A model generated the notes under the pieces. The model made no database searches and was not told where the DNA came from. It saw only the letters and a list, made by a program, of their open reading frames with translations. 64,000 nucleotides of DNA from Streptomyces sp. NBC_00250. Its GTDB lineage: Bacteria > Actinomycetota > Actinomycetes > Streptomycetales > Streptomycetaceae. This document shows, piece after piece, positions 8,748 through 20,156 of the stretch (position 1 is the first letter of the stretch; each line of letters opens with the position of its first letter). The stretch is taken from positions 1,426,001-1,490,000 of the forward strand of contig NZ_CP108088.1 in assembly GCF_036192275.1 (NCBI RefSeq), given 5' to 3'. A program made the translations under genes and the position numbers.

Positions 8748-9550
8748 GCGTAGGCCGCCGCGCGGTGGTCACGGCCGGGGCGGGCCTCGCGCTCGCCCTG
8801 GCCGGGGCTCCCCCGGCCCGTTCCCAAGGACACCCCCGCATGCGCACCCTGTTCCTCGCCGGCGACTCCACCGCCGCCCAGAAGTACGCCGACGCCGCTC
8901 CCGAGACCGGCTGGGGCATGGCCCTCCCCTTCTTCCTGCACCACGGCGTGCGGGTCGCCAACCACGCCGTCAACGGGCGCAGCACCAAGAGCTTCCTCGA
9001 CGAGGGGCGCCTCGACGTCGTACTGAAGGCGCTCCGCCCCGGCGACCTGCTCCTGGTCCAGTTCGGTCACAACGACCAGAAGGTCGCCGATCCGAGCCGG
9101 TACACCGAGCCGTGGACCACCTACCAGGACAATCTGCGGGTCTTCGTCGAGGGCGCGCGGTCCCGTGGCGCCCTCCCGGTGTTCGCCACCTCCGTCGAGC
9201 GGCGCAGGTTCGACGTGGACGGCACCGCCCTGCGGACGCTCGGCGCGTACCCGGCGGCGATGCGGGAGACCGCCCGCGAGTCGGACGTCCCGCTCCTCGA
9301 CCTGGAGGCGCTGTCGCTCGCCCTGTGGCAGCGGCTCGGCCCCGAGGCCACCAAGACGTACTTCAACTGGACCGCGACCGAGCAGGACAACACCCACTTC
9401 AACCCGCCCGGGGCGATCGAGGTGGCCCGCCTCGCCGCCGCCGAGCTGCTCCGCACCCATGTCCTCGCGCCGCGCGAGACGCGCCGCCTGGACGACGAGA
9501 TACCCACCCCGTGGATCACCTGGCCCGAGTCCGAGGAGAGCAGCACATGA
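8744..9550 (+). CDS. Secreted rhamnogalacturonan acetylesterase (SGNH, CE12-like)
   Basis: A 268-aa protein. GTG 8744 is chosen because it overlaps the binding-protein stop and gives a complete signal peptide (SVGRRAVVTAGAGLALALAG, cleavage near ARS-QG). SGNH blocks are present: FLAGDSTAA with nucleophile Ser42, QFGHNDQK (block III Asn) and DNTHFN (Asp/His, block V). These match rhamnogalacturonan acetylesterases, which remove acetyl groups from the galacturonic acid of RG-I so that lyases can act. The next gene, a pectate lyase, overlaps by ATGA. Confidence 0.9.
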   Translation: MSVGRRAVVTAGAGLALALAGAPPARSQGHPRMRTLFLAGDSTAAQKYADAAPETGWGMALPFFLHHGVRVANHAVNGRSTKSFLDEGRLDVVLKALRPGDLLLVQFGHNDQKVADPSRYTEPWTTYQDNLRVFVEGARSRGALPVFATSVERRRFDVDGTALRTLGAYPAAMRETARESDVPLLDLEALSLALWQRLGPEATKTYFNWTATEQDNTHFNPPGAIEVARLAAAELLRTHVLAPRETRRLDDEIPTPWITWPESEESST

Positions 9551-10842
9551 ACCGACGCACGCGACTGGGAGTGATGGCCGCGACCGCCCTCACCCTGACG
9601 GTCACCGCCCCCGCCGCCGGCGCCCACGCCGCCCCGCGCCCCGCCGCCGACCCCGCCCGCGCCACGCTGCCGGCCGGTGACGGCTGGGCGTCCGACGGAA
9701 CCGGCACCACCGGCGGGGCCGCCGCCGACGCATCCCGCGTCTTCACCGTCACCACCTGGGAGGAGTTCCGGGACGCGTTGGCCGTGCCCGGCACCGAGCC
9801 CAGGATCGTCAAGGTGGTCGGCACCCTGAACGCCACCGCCGCCGGCTGCGCCGCCTTCGAGGCCCCCGGCTACGACTTCGCCCGCTACCTCGCCGACTAC
9901 GACCCCGCCGTCTGGGGGTACGAGAACGTGGTGAGCGGCCCCCAGGAGGACCTGCGGGCGGCCTCCGCGACCGCCCAGGGCAAGGCCATCAAGGTCAAGG
10001 TGCCCGCGAACACCACGATCGCCGGTGTCGGCAGGGACGCCGGGATCACCGGCGGCAGCCTCCAGGTGCAGGGCGTCGACAACGTGGTGATCCGCAACCT
10101 GACGATGGAGAGTCCGCTCGACTGCTTCCCGCAGTGGGACCCGACGGACGGCGCGACCGGGGCGTGGAACTCCGAGTACGACAGCCTCGTCGTGTACGGC
10201 TCCACCCATGTGTGGATCGACCACAACACCTTCACCGACGGGGCCCACCCGGACAGTTCGCTGCCCTCGTACTACGGGGAGGTCTACCAGCAGCACGACG
10301 GGGAGCTGGACGTCGTACGGGGTGCGGACCTCGTCACGATCTCCTGGAACGCCTTCACCGACCACGACAAGACCCTGATGATCGGCAACAGCGACAGCGC
10401 GGGCGCCACCGACCGGGGGAAGCTGCGGGTCACCCTGCACCACAACCTCTTCGAGAACGTCGTCGAGCGGGCGCCGCGGGTCCGGTTCGGGCAGGTCGAC
10501 GCGTACAACAACCACTTCGTCGTGCCGAGTTCGGCCTACGCCTACAGCCTCGGCATCGGGCAGGAGTCCCAGCTCTTCGCGGAGAAGAACGCGTTCACGC
10601 TCGCCGGGGACGTACCGGCCGGGAAGATCCTGAAGAAGTGGAAGGACGCGCCCGTCACGACCGTGGGCAACTACGTGAACGGCAGGCCCGTCGACCTCCT
10701 CGCCGTCCACAACACGCAGTTCCCCGAGGAGCTGTTGCGGGCCGACGCGGGCTGGACCCCCGTCCTGCGCACCCGGGTCGACCACCCGAGGGCCGTGCCC
10801 GCCCTCGTCGACCACCGCGCGGGCGCCGGCCGGTCCTGCTGA
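9547..10842 (+). CDS. Secreted pectate lyase (PL1 family)
   Basis: A 431-aa protein with a signal peptide (NRRTRLGVMAATALTLTVTA, cleavage near AHA-AP). It is a right-handed parallel beta-helix. The PL1 signature runs WIDHNTFTDG, then TISWNAFTDHDKTLMIG, then TLHHNLFENVVERAPRVRFG, with the RAPRVRFG arginines at the catalytic site and the aspartates of the earlier strands positioned for calcium. It cleaves polygalacturonate outside the cell by beta-elimination. The ATG overlaps the preceding acetylesterase stop, so deacetylation and lysis are co-expressed. Confidence 0.93.
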   Translation: MNRRTRLGVMAATALTLTVTAPAAGAHAAPRPAADPARATLPAGDGWASDGTGTTGGAAADASRVFTVTTWEEFRDALAVPGTEPRIVKVVGTLNATAAGCAAFEAPGYDFARYLADYDPAVWGYENVVSGPQEDLRAASATAQGKAIKVKVPANTTIAGVGRDAGITGGSLQVQGVDNVVIRNLTMESPLDCFPQWDPTDGATGAWNSEYDSLVVYGSTHVWIDHNTFTDGAHPDSSLPSYYGEVYQQHDGELDVVRGADLVTISWNAFTDHDKTLMIGNSDSAGATDRGKLRVTLHHNLFENVVERAPRVRFGQVDAYNNHFVVPSSAYAYSLGIGQESQLFAEKNAFTLAGDVPAGKILKKWKDAPVTTVGNYVNGRPVDLLAVHNTQFPEELLRADAGWTPVLRTRVDHPRAVPALVDHRAGAGRSC

Positions 10843-10872
10843 TCCCCCATCCCCTTCCAGGAGGACCCCCGC

Positions 10873-12027
10873 ATGCCCTCGCACCCGAACGGAGCGCCGA
10901 CGGGACGCCGCTCCCTGCTCCTGGGCGCCGCCGGAACCGCACTCGCCCTGGCGCTGCCCGCCTCTCCCGCCTCGGCCGTCTCCGCCGCGCCGGACACCTC
11001 GCCGTCACGTGCCCGGCCCTTCGGCCGGTTCGGTTCGCCCGACCGCCGGCTCACCGAGCGGACCCTGTACGTGCACCCCGGCGGCCTCGGCGACCACACC
11101 AGCGTCCAGGCCGCGGTCACCGCCGCGAGCGGCACCGGCCGGACCCTGGTGCTCGCCCCCGGTACGTACCGGGAGACGGTCGCCGTGGGTCCGGCCCGTA
11201 CCGACATGACCTGGATCGGCGCGAGCGGCGATCCCCGCGACGTCGTCGTGGTGTACGCCAACGCCGCCGGAACGCCCCGCCCCGAGGGCGGCACCTACGG
11301 CACCACCGGTTCCGCGACCACCACCGTCCAGGCGCCCGGCTTCACCGCCCACGGCATCACCTTCGCCAACGACTTCCTCCGCACCGACCTTCCCGGCAAC
11401 CCCGGTACCCAGGCCGTCGCGCTCAAGGTGCAGGGCGACCGGTCGGCGTTCTTCCACTGCCGTTTCCTCGGCCACCAGGACACCCTGTACGCGGACTCGA
11501 TGTCGCTGACGACCTTCGCCCGCCAGTACTTCGCGCACTGCCACGTCGAGGGTGACGTCGACTTCGTCTTCGGTCGGGCCACCGCCGTCTTCGAGCGCTG
11601 CCACTTCCGTACGCTGCTCCGCCCCGATCTGGCGGCGGCCCCGCACGGCTTCGTCTTCGCCCCGTCCACGGCCCGGGAGAACCCGTACGGGTTCCTCGCC
11701 GCCCGCTGCCGGATCACCAGCGAGGCCCCGGACGGCTACTACAAGCTGGCCCGCCCATGGGTCCCCGGCTCGGACCTCACCGCCTGGCCGTCGCTCGTGG
11801 TCCGGGACAGCGTCCTCGGCCAGGGGATCGACGCGGTCGCACCATACGCGAACATGCGTGACGCCTACCCGTGGCAGGCACAGCGCTTCGCCGAGTACCG
11901 CAACTCCGGCCCGGGTGCCCGGATCACCGTCCCGGAGAACCGCCCCCGACTCGGGCCCTCCGAGGCCGTGTCCGCGACCCGGTCGACGTATCTCGGCGAC
12001 TGGAACCCGCGCCCGCCCTGCCCCTGA
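10873..12027 (+). CDS. Secreted pectin methylesterase (CE8)
   Basis: A 384-aa protein with a Tat-type signal peptide (TGRRSLLLGAAGTALALALP, ending ASA). The CE8 beta-helix motifs are GHQDTLYA (Asp203), GDVDFVFGRA (Asp230) and ARPW (Arg294), all in the expected order. It demethylates homogalacturonan so that the pectate lyase encoded just upstream can attack it. An AGGAGGA ribosome site precedes the ATG. It is 30 bp downstream of the lyase gene with no terminator between them. Confidence 0.93.
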   Translation: MPSHPNGAPTGRRSLLLGAAGTALALALPASPASAVSAAPDTSPSRARPFGRFGSPDRRLTERTLYVHPGGLGDHTSVQAAVTAASGTGRTLVLAPGTYRETVAVGPARTDMTWIGASGDPRDVVVVYANAAGTPRPEGGTYGTTGSATTTVQAPGFTAHGITFANDFLRTDLPGNPGTQAVALKVQGDRSAFFHCRFLGHQDTLYADSMSLTTFARQYFAHCHVEGDVDFVFGRATAVFERCHFRTLLRPDLAAAPHGFVFAPSTARENPYGFLAARCRITSEAPDGYYKLARPWVPGSDLTAWPSLVVRDSVLGQGIDAVAPYANMRDAYPWQAQRFAEYRNSGPGARITVPENRPRLGPSEAVSATRSTYLGDWNPRPPCP

Positions 12028-12084
12028 CCCCCGGGAGGAACCCGCCCGCTCCTCCCCCACCGCACACGAGAGGACCCGCACGTC

Positions 12085-12225
12085 ATGTCTCGTACCGCAC
12101 GCACCAGGAGCACCTTCGTCGCCGTCTCCGTCCTGGCCGCCTGCGCCGGGCTCGGCGTCCTGGCGAGTCCGGCGCAGGCCGCCACCGTCACCGGCTCGAC
12201 GACGATCGGTTCGACGATGAACTGA
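12085..12225 (+). CDS. 46-residue ORF: signal peptide with a 14-residue tail
   Basis: ATG 12085 has a good ribosome site (GAGAGGA at 12068-12074). It encodes a textbook signal peptide (RTRSTFVAVSVLAACAGLGV, then ASPAQA). The stop comes only 14 residues after the predicted cleavage site (ATVTGSTTIGSTMN). A strong terminator hairpin follows within 20 bp. Either this is the preserved start of a deleted secreted pectinase at the end of the operon, or it is a genuine small secreted peptide. I cannot distinguish the two from this window. It is followed by the convergent PL4 gene. Confidence 0.5.
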   Translation: MSRTARTRSTFVAVSVLAACAGLGVLASPAQAATVTGSTTIGSTMN

Positions 12226-12244
12226 CCCGCCGCTCACCGCAGTC

Positions 12245-12279
12245 GAGGGGAGAGGCCCGCTCCGGGGCCCCTCCCCTCC
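12245..12279. terminator. Hairpin terminator between convergent genes
   Basis: GAGGGGAGAGGCCC at 12245-12258 pairs with a near-complementary arm ending at 12279 (one mismatch). It follows the small secreted ORF and precedes the end of the minus-strand PL4 gene, so it probably serves both directions. Confidence 0.7.
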
Positions 12280-12288
12280 GGGCGTTGC

Positions 12289-13974
12289 TCAGGCCAACAG
12301 GTCCACACAGTCGACGGCGGTGCCCGAGCTCAGGAATCCGGTGCCGGAGGAACCGCTGACGACGTTCAGCTTGAGCACGTTGTACTGGCCGGGGTCGGTC
12401 TTCCAGGCGCTCGCGGGGACGACGTACGTGAAGGTGTGGTTGTTGCCCCGGTAGGAGCCGTTGGTCAGCGAACGGGTCGAGGGCTGGGTGGGCGGTGAGG
12501 GGATCGCGGAGACCCAGTCGTTGACGGTCACCTGGGGGCGACCGTTGAGGAAGGCCGTGGTGACCCCGATGCGCAGGGTGTGCGCGGCGGCGGCCTGGGC
12601 GGCGGTCAGCCGGAAGTACACGAGGACGCCGTCGTTGACGCCCTTCCACAGATAGCAGGGGAAGGAGGCGGACACGTCACCGCCGTCCAGGACGACGTTC
12701 CCCGTCCAGGCGGCGGCCCGGACGTCGGCGGGGTGGGCGTACGTCATGAGGGCGGCGTTCTTGAACGCGCCGGGGGTGCCGTCCCAGTCGCCGATCCGCC
12801 AGAGGGCGGGGGCGGTGCTCGGATCGTTGGCGAGGGTGAGGGTGAGGGTGTGGAGGGCGGTGGCGGCACCCGCGGTGACGGTCACCGAGCTTGTGTGGAC
12901 GGCGAGTTCGCCCTTGTAGACGGTGAGGGTGTACGCACCGGGGAGCATGCCCCGGCAGGAGAAGGCGCCGGTTCCGGCGGTGGCGCGGGCCCAGTACTGG
13001 GCGTCGGCGTTGGCGAAGCCTACGGTGTACGGGTGACCCGCGGCCATGCCCTGGAGTCCGACGCCGGCGACCCGTCCGCGGCCGGCTGCGCCGACCCAGC
13101 CGGGAATGCCGAGGCCGTCCACCCATGAGGTGTCGTGGTCGGCGGCGAAGAGCGCCGGGTCGGGGGTGCCGCCGTCGGTGAAGGCCAGCAGGTAGGGGCC
13201 CTGGAGGCCGAAGCGCATGGCCTCGGTCTGGGACTGGTTGTAGTGGAGGATCTCGTACAGGCCGACGCCCAGTTCGTTGGAGTGTCGGAGCAGCGAGCGG
13301 TAGAAGGGGCCGCCGGAGGCCTTCTCGTGGTTGGAGCGGATCATCCAGAGGCCGACGGAGCCGGTGGTGTAGCCGATGTGGTCGTAGTCCATGACACGGA
13401 CGCCGGAGTAGTGCTTGGACCGGGTGTGCCCGTCGGCGCGCTGCCAGACGTCCCCGGCCTCGATGACGGTGTCCGCGCCCTCGACCCAGGAGTCGGGGCC
13501 CCCGTCGGGGAAGACGCCGGGCTTGAGGCGGGCGATGAAGCGGGTGGCCGTGAAGGACGTGTCGGCCTTGTCGGTCCACAGGTAGACGTTGTTCCGTCCG
13601 GAGCGGGCCGCGAGGTAGTGGCGGAGGGTGCCGTGGACGACGGTGATCAGCACGGTGGACCCGGTCTGCGCCAGGGTGACGGTGGAGGCGCCGAGCCCGG
13701 ACTCGACGTGCGAGTGCTTGCCGCCGTAGCCCTCGTACTCCTTGCCCTTGTAGACGAGGGAGGTGAGGTCGCCGGTGGACTTGGAGACCTTGAAGACCAG
13801 TCCCGCGCCGGTGTCGACGACGTACTGGGTGCCGTCGTCGCTCCAGCCGAACGCGGTGGCGGCGGCGGTGGCCGCGGAGGGCAGGAGGCCTCCGGCGGCG
13901 GCCGTCCCGGCGACGGCGGCCCCGAGGAGAGTGCGGCGGCGGAGGGACTGCGCGGAGGTGTCGTACGCGCTCAT
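12289..13974 (-). CDS. Secreted rhamnogalacturonan endolyase (PL4)
   Basis: A 561-aa protein with a twin-arginine signal peptide (LRRRTLLGAAVAGTAAAGG). The order of domains is that of PL4 lyases: a large N-terminal beta-sandwich (about residues 40-300; YVVDTGAGLVFKVSKSTGDL, NEKASGGPFYRSLL-type core), a small fibronectin-like domain (about 300-380) and a C-terminal carbohydrate-binding-like jelly roll (about 390-561; WRIGDWDGTPGAFKN). It cuts the rhamnose-galacturonate backbone of RG-I by beta-elimination outside the cell. GAAGGAG lies 11 nt before the ATG. A LacI-type palindrome lies 76 bp upstream. Confidence 0.9.
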   Translation of the reverse strand: MSAYDTSAQSLRRRTLLGAAVAGTAAAGGLLPSAATAAATAFGWSDDGTQYVVDTGAGLVFKVSKSTGDLTSLVYKGKEYEGYGGKHSHVESGLGASTVTLAQTGSTVLITVVHGTLRHYLAARSGRNNVYLWTDKADTSFTATRFIARLKPGVFPDGGPDSWVEGADTVIEAGDVWQRADGHTRSKHYSGVRVMDYDHIGYTTGSVGLWMIRSNHEKASGGPFYRSLLRHSNELGVGLYEILHYNQSQTEAMRFGLQGPYLLAFTDGGTPDPALFAADHDTSWVDGLGIPGWVGAAGRGRVAGVGLQGMAAGHPYTVGFANADAQYWARATAGTGAFSCRGMLPGAYTLTVYKGELAVHTSSVTVTAGAATALHTLTLTLANDPSTAPALWRIGDWDGTPGAFKNAALMTYAHPADVRAAAWTGNVVLDGGDVSASFPCYLWKGVNDGVLVYFRLTAAQAAAAHTLRIGVTTAFLNGRPQVTVNDWVSAIPSPPTQPSTRSLTNGSYRGNNHTFTYVVPASAWKTDPGQYNVLKLNVVSGSSGTGFLSSGTAVDCVDLLA

Positions 13975-14049
13975 CGGATGCGGCTCCTTCGGTGGGGACG
14001 GGCGGTAGCCCTAGGTCGCCGCTGAAGGGGTGGGGGTTGCCGGATGTTC

Positions 14050-14059
14050 GAAACGTTTC
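14050..14059. promoter_or_regulatory. LacI-type operator GAAACGTTTC before the PL4 gene
   Basis: A perfect 10-bp palindrome 76 bp upstream of the PL4 start. It is identical to the one at 20157-20166. It lies just past the 3' end of the membrane-anchored sigma-partner gene, so it belongs to the PL4 promoter region. Confidence 0.65.
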
Positions 14060-14099
14060 AAGAAGATGTCGCGGGGCGGATCGTGCGGCCCGTGTGCCG

Positions 14100-14771
14100 T
14101 CACTTCGCCGTCGTCGCGCCGAAGTCGCCGTCCAGGGTGGTGCGGCCGCCGTCCGCGCCCGTCAGGACCGCGGTGTACGTGTCGGCCGAGGCGTCCCGCA
14201 CCCCCTCGGCGTGGTTGTACTGGCCGGCGAAGACATGGGGGCCCGGCGGGACCGTGCGGCCCGGCTTGAGCGTCCACCGGTAGACCAGCTCCCGGCCCTC
14301 CTCGGTCACCGTCGCGGTGAAGTCCTCGGCGGGGCGGGTGCGCCAGTGGCCCGTGCTCACGACGCCGGGGGTGCGGACGATCCGCAGCTCGACGGTGAGG
14401 CCGGTGACGGGGGTGTCGGTCGTCAGGCCGAGATCGTTCTGCGCCCACCAGCGGTTGCTGCCGGGGTCGATCGTCGCGGTCGCCCGGGCGCTCGGGCCGG
14501 GCGCGGGGAGCACGGTGGCGGGCGTGGCGGGACGGTCGTTCAGCGTGGTCGCCGCGAGCCCGCCGAGGCCGACGACTCCCGCGACGGCCGCCGCGACGGC
14601 CACGACCCCCGCCCAGCGGCGCCCGGTCCAGCGGCTCGCGGGCCGGACCGGACGGGTCGCCGGGGCGGGCGCGGCCAGGCCGCGTTCCACCCGGGCGAGC
14701 ATGCGGGCGTGGTCGGGCCGGTGCGCGAGTGCCGCCTCCCGCAGCTCGTGGCGGAGCCGTGTCTCGTCCAT
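14100..14771 (-). CDS. Single-pass membrane protein, probable partner of the adjacent sigma factor
   Basis: A 223-aa protein. The N-terminal 50 residues are charged and cytoplasmic (ETRLRHELREAALAHRPDHA), followed by one membrane segment (WAGVVAVAAAVAGVVGLGGL, about residues 55-78). An extracytoplasmic beta-rich domain of about 140 residues follows. Its ATG overlaps the sigma-factor stop by one base (TGATG). That layout is typical of anti-sigma or sensor proteins encoded after SigE-type ECF factors in Streptomyces. No zinc-binding H-x3-C-x2-C motif is visible, so it would not be a ZAS-type anti-sigma. The ligand is unknown. Confidence 0.75.
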   Translation of the reverse strand: MDETRLRHELREAALAHRPDHARMLARVERGLAAPAPATRPVRPASRWTGRRWAGVVAVAAAVAGVVGLGGLAATTLNDRPATPATVLPAPGPSARATATIDPGSNRWWAQNDLGLTTDTPVTGLTVELRIVRTPGVVSTGHWRTRPAEDFTATVTEEGRELVYRWTLKPGRTVPPGPHVFAGQYNHAEGVRDASADTYTAVLTGADGGRTTLDGDFGATTAK

Positions 14772-15310
14772 CAGCGCCTCCCGGTGGCGAGTTCGGTGAC
14801 GGCGTGGGGGCCGAGCAGCCGCTGGAGTTCGGCCATGCCCTTGGCGGTCTGGCTCTTGACCGTACCGACCGAGACGCCGAGCGCGAGTGCGGTGTCGCGT
14901 TCGGAGAGGTCGAAGGCGTGCCGAAGGACGACGCAGGCCCGCTTGCGGAAGGGCAGGGCGCGCAGCGCCGTCCGCACGTCGACGACGGCGGGCACGTCCG
15001 GGTCCTCGGTGTGGTCGGGGCGCCGGTCCCAGAAGGCGGCGATGCGGCGCCGCTCTCGGACGGTGCCACGGATCCGGGTGCGGACGAGGTTGGTGACGAC
15101 GCCGCGGGCGTAGGCGGCGGGATGATCGGCGGCGCGGACCCGGTCCCAGCGGTGCCAGAGGGCGAGCATCGCGTCGGCGGCGAGGTCGTCGGCGGCGTCG
15201 GTCTCACCCGTCAGCAGATGGGCGAGACGGGCGAGTTCGGCGTAGTGGCGCTCGAAGAAGGCCCGGAACTCCGCCGCGCTCCCGTCGGCCTCAGCGTCTG
15301 CGGAGACCAC
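14771..15310 (-). CDS. SigE-family ECF RNA polymerase sigma factor
   Basis: A 179-aa protein. Region 2 is AEFRAFFERHYAELARLAHL to DLAADAMLALWHRWD. Region 4 is LPFRKRACVVLRHAFDLSE with the helix-turn-helix ALALGVSVGTVKSQTAKGM. GTG 15310 has GAGGA about 8 nt upstream and lies inside the 3' end of the LacI gene (20-bp overlap), implying co-transcription with that regulator. The downstream membrane protein is coupled by TGATG. The sigma factor may connect cell-surface sensing to polysaccharide use, but that is an inference from gene order only. Confidence 0.88.
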   Translation of the reverse strand: MVSADAEADGSAAEFRAFFERHYAELARLAHLLTGETDAADDLAADAMLALWHRWDRVRAADHPAAYARGVVTNLVRTRIRGTVRERRRIAAFWDRRPDHTEDPDVPAVVDVRTALRALPFRKRACVVLRHAFDLSERDTALALGVSVGTVKSQTAKGMAELQRLLGPHAVTELATGRR

Positions 15311-16385
15311 GACGGTCCTCGGTCGAGGCGGCGGGGGACGCGGAAGGGGACGGGGAGCCGAGGGTGGCGGCCGGTCCGGTGCTGGCGCGGGCGGTCAGCA
15401 GGGGCGGGATCAGCTCCGTGCCCCTGGGTTCCTCCCCGGCGAGTCGCGCGACGAGCCGTTCCACGGCGAGCCGGCCCATCTCCTGGGCGGGCACGGAGAC
15501 GGCGGTGAGCGGCACGGAGGCGTGAACGGCGACCTGGTCGGGGCAGATGGCGACGACGGAGACGTCCTCGGGCACGGCGCGGCCCTGGTGACGCAGGAGC
15601 GCGAGCAGCGGTTCGACGGCCGCCTCGTTCTGGACGACGAGGGCCGTGGTGCCGGGGCGCTCCTCGAAGACGCGGGTGACGGCGGCGGCGACGGCCGCGT
15701 AGGTGCCGTCGACGGGCCGGTGGAGCAGACCGACGCCGTGGGTGTCGGCGGCGGCGCGCAGTCCGGTGAGGGTGCGGGCGGCGAAGCCCGTACCCCGCTC
15801 GTAGACGGCGGGCGGTTCGCCGAGTACGGCGACGCGGGTGTGGCCGAGTCCGGCGAGGTGCTCGACGCAGCGCGCGCCGGCGGCCTCGAAGTCGAGGTCG
15901 ACGCAGTCGAGTCCGGCGGTGTCGGCGGCTTCCGCGGATTCGGTGGGGAGCCCTATGAGGACGGCGGGCCGTTCGGCCTCCTGAAGGCAGGGGAGCCGCG
16001 GGTCGTCGAGTCCGACGTCCATGACGATCATGGCGTCGGCGATGGCGCTGCCCTCGACGCGGCGGACGGCTTCGGGGCCTTCCTCGCCGGTGAGCAGGAG
16101 CACGTCGTAGCCGTGGGAGCGGGCCGTGGTGGTGACGGCCATCGCGATCTCCATCATGACCGGCACGTAGAGGCCGGTGCGCAGCGGCATCATCAGGGCG
16201 AGGATGTCGGTGCGGCTGCTGGCGAGCGCGCGGGCGCCGGCGTGCGGCCGGTAGCCGAGGGTGTCGATGCTGTGCTGGATCCGCTCGCGGGTGGGGGCGG
16301 ATATGGAGCGTTTGCCGCTGAGCACGTAGCTGACGGTGCTGGCCGACACCCCGGCGTGGCGGGCGACATCGGCGAGGGTGACCAC
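15291..16385 (-). CDS. LacI-family transcriptional regulator, candidate for the galactan/pectin genes
   Basis: A 364-aa protein. GTG 16385 is chosen because GAGGAG precedes it and the helix-turn-helix begins directly (VTLADVARHAGVSASTVSYV, hinge SGKRSIS). The sugar-binding core follows (residues 60-340) with the usual periplasmic-binding fold (ILALMMPLRTGLYVPVMMEI). It is divergent from the GH2 beta-galactosidase gene, whose leader contains an AAGCGCTT palindrome. It is the only LacI-family regulator inside the pectin island, which makes it the best local candidate for the GAAACGTTTC/GAAGCGCTTC sites. Confidence 0.88.
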   Translation of the reverse strand: MVTLADVARHAGVSASTVSYVLSGKRSISAPTRERIQHSIDTLGYRPHAGARALASSRTDILALMMPLRTGLYVPVMMEIAMAVTTTARSHGYDVLLLTGEEGPEAVRRVEGSAIADAMIVMDVGLDDPRLPCLQEAERPAVLIGLPTESAEAADTAGLDCVDLDFEAAGARCVEHLAGLGHTRVAVLGEPPAVYERGTGFAARTLTGLRAAADTHGVGLLHRPVDGTYAAVAAAVTRVFEERPGTTALVVQNEAAVEPLLALLRHQGRAVPEDVSVVAICPDQVAVHASVPLTAVSVPAQEMGRLAVERLVARLAGEEPRGTELIPPLLTARASTGPAATLGSPSPSASPAASTEDRRGLRRR

Positions 16386-16563
16386 GTGCGCGCTCCTCGG
16401 GTGTTCCCGGTGTTCCGGGCGCACGGCGCCCGTCGATGATTCGGACCCCGACCCTAAGCGGCCGCTCGTCGAGCTGTCCAGGCGGGTCGCGAAGAGTCCA
16501 AGGGTCCGATGCCCGGGCGGGGTTGTGCGGGGGCGTGCCGCGCGATGGGATGGACACGGGACA

Positions 16564-16575
16564 GCAAGCGCTTTC
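16564..16575. promoter_or_regulatory. LacI-type operator in the beta-galactosidase leader
   Basis: GCAAGCGCTTTC contains the perfect 8-bp core AAGCGCTT (16566-16573). It lies about 50 bp before the GH2 start and within the divergent intergenic region shared with the LacI gene. Confidence 0.55.
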
Positions 16576-16586
16576 ACAGCCACTGA

Positions 16587-19514
<2,928 letters not shown>

Positions 19515-19523
19515 CCGTCTCGT

Positions 19524-19555
19524 CCCCGGTCCCCCGGTCCCCCAGGGGGCCGGGG
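19524..19555. terminator. GC-rich hairpin between convergent lacZ and the DUF4328-like gene
   Basis: Two C-rich CCCCGGTCCCCC copies at 19524-19543 face GGGGGCCGGGG at 19545-19555. The sequence can form an imperfect stem just downstream of the GH2 stop and just beyond the end of the minus-strand gene. Confidence 0.45.
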
Positions 19556-19556
19556 C

Positions 19557-20156
19557 TCAGGTCATGTTGAAGTACGGCAGGGGGCCGGCGGGCTGGGCGG
19601 CGGTCACCCGGCGGACGACCGCGATCGCGAGGATCGCGCACAGGATGTTGAGACCCTGGTCGACCGGGTTGCGGTAGTCCGTCTGGTCGAGGACCCCGAG
19701 GTGGAAGGCGACCGAGAAGGGGCCGTCGACGAGCCAGACGAACCACCAGGCGTTGATGAGCCACGCGTCGCGAGGCGGGCCGCCGGCCCGGTGGATGTCG
19801 AGGGTGATGCGGCGCGGCATCCACCACATGGCGAGCGGGATGGCCCAGGCGCCGATGGCGAAGCCCACCGTGTGCTTGTGACTGCCCGGGGCGAGGACCT
19901 CGGCGTTGGCGCGGACGCGGACGAACCAGAAGAGGAACGCGATCCAGCACGCCACCTGGAGCACGGCCGGGAACGGGACCATGTCCTCGGCGAGCCAGGG
20001 TGAGTCCTTGCCGCCGGTCGCGATGATGTACACGTCGGCTAGGGCCTGGGTGGCGATCAGCGACTGGACGACGAGCGCCGGTCCGACCGGATTGCGGAAT
20101 CTGAAGCGCGGGCCCCTCACGGCGGCCGGTCCGACCGGCACGTTGTACGCATCCAT
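19557..20156 (-). CDS. DUF4328-like four-helix membrane protein
   Basis: A 199-aa protein with about four to five membrane segments (VVQSLIATQALADVYIIA; FPAVLQVACWIAFLFWFV; VGFAIGAWAIPLAMWWMP; AWWFVWLVDGPFSVAFHLG; LNILCAILAIAVV). The central RVRANAEVLAPGSHKHTVGF and WAIPLAMWWMP segments resemble DUF4328 proteins. Its function is unknown. A perfect LacI-type palindrome sits directly against its start codon, between the ribosome site and the ATG, so it appears to belong to the pectin regulon. Confidence 0.7.
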   Translation of the reverse strand: MDAYNVPVGPAAVRGPRFRFRNPVGPALVVQSLIATQALADVYIIATGGKDSPWLAEDMVPFPAVLQVACWIAFLFWFVRVRANAEVLAPGSHKHTVGFAIGAWAIPLAMWWMPRRITLDIHRAGGPPRDAWLINAWWFVWLVDGPFSVAFHLGVLDQTDYRNPVDQGLNILCAILAIAVVRRVTAAQPAGPLPYFNMT

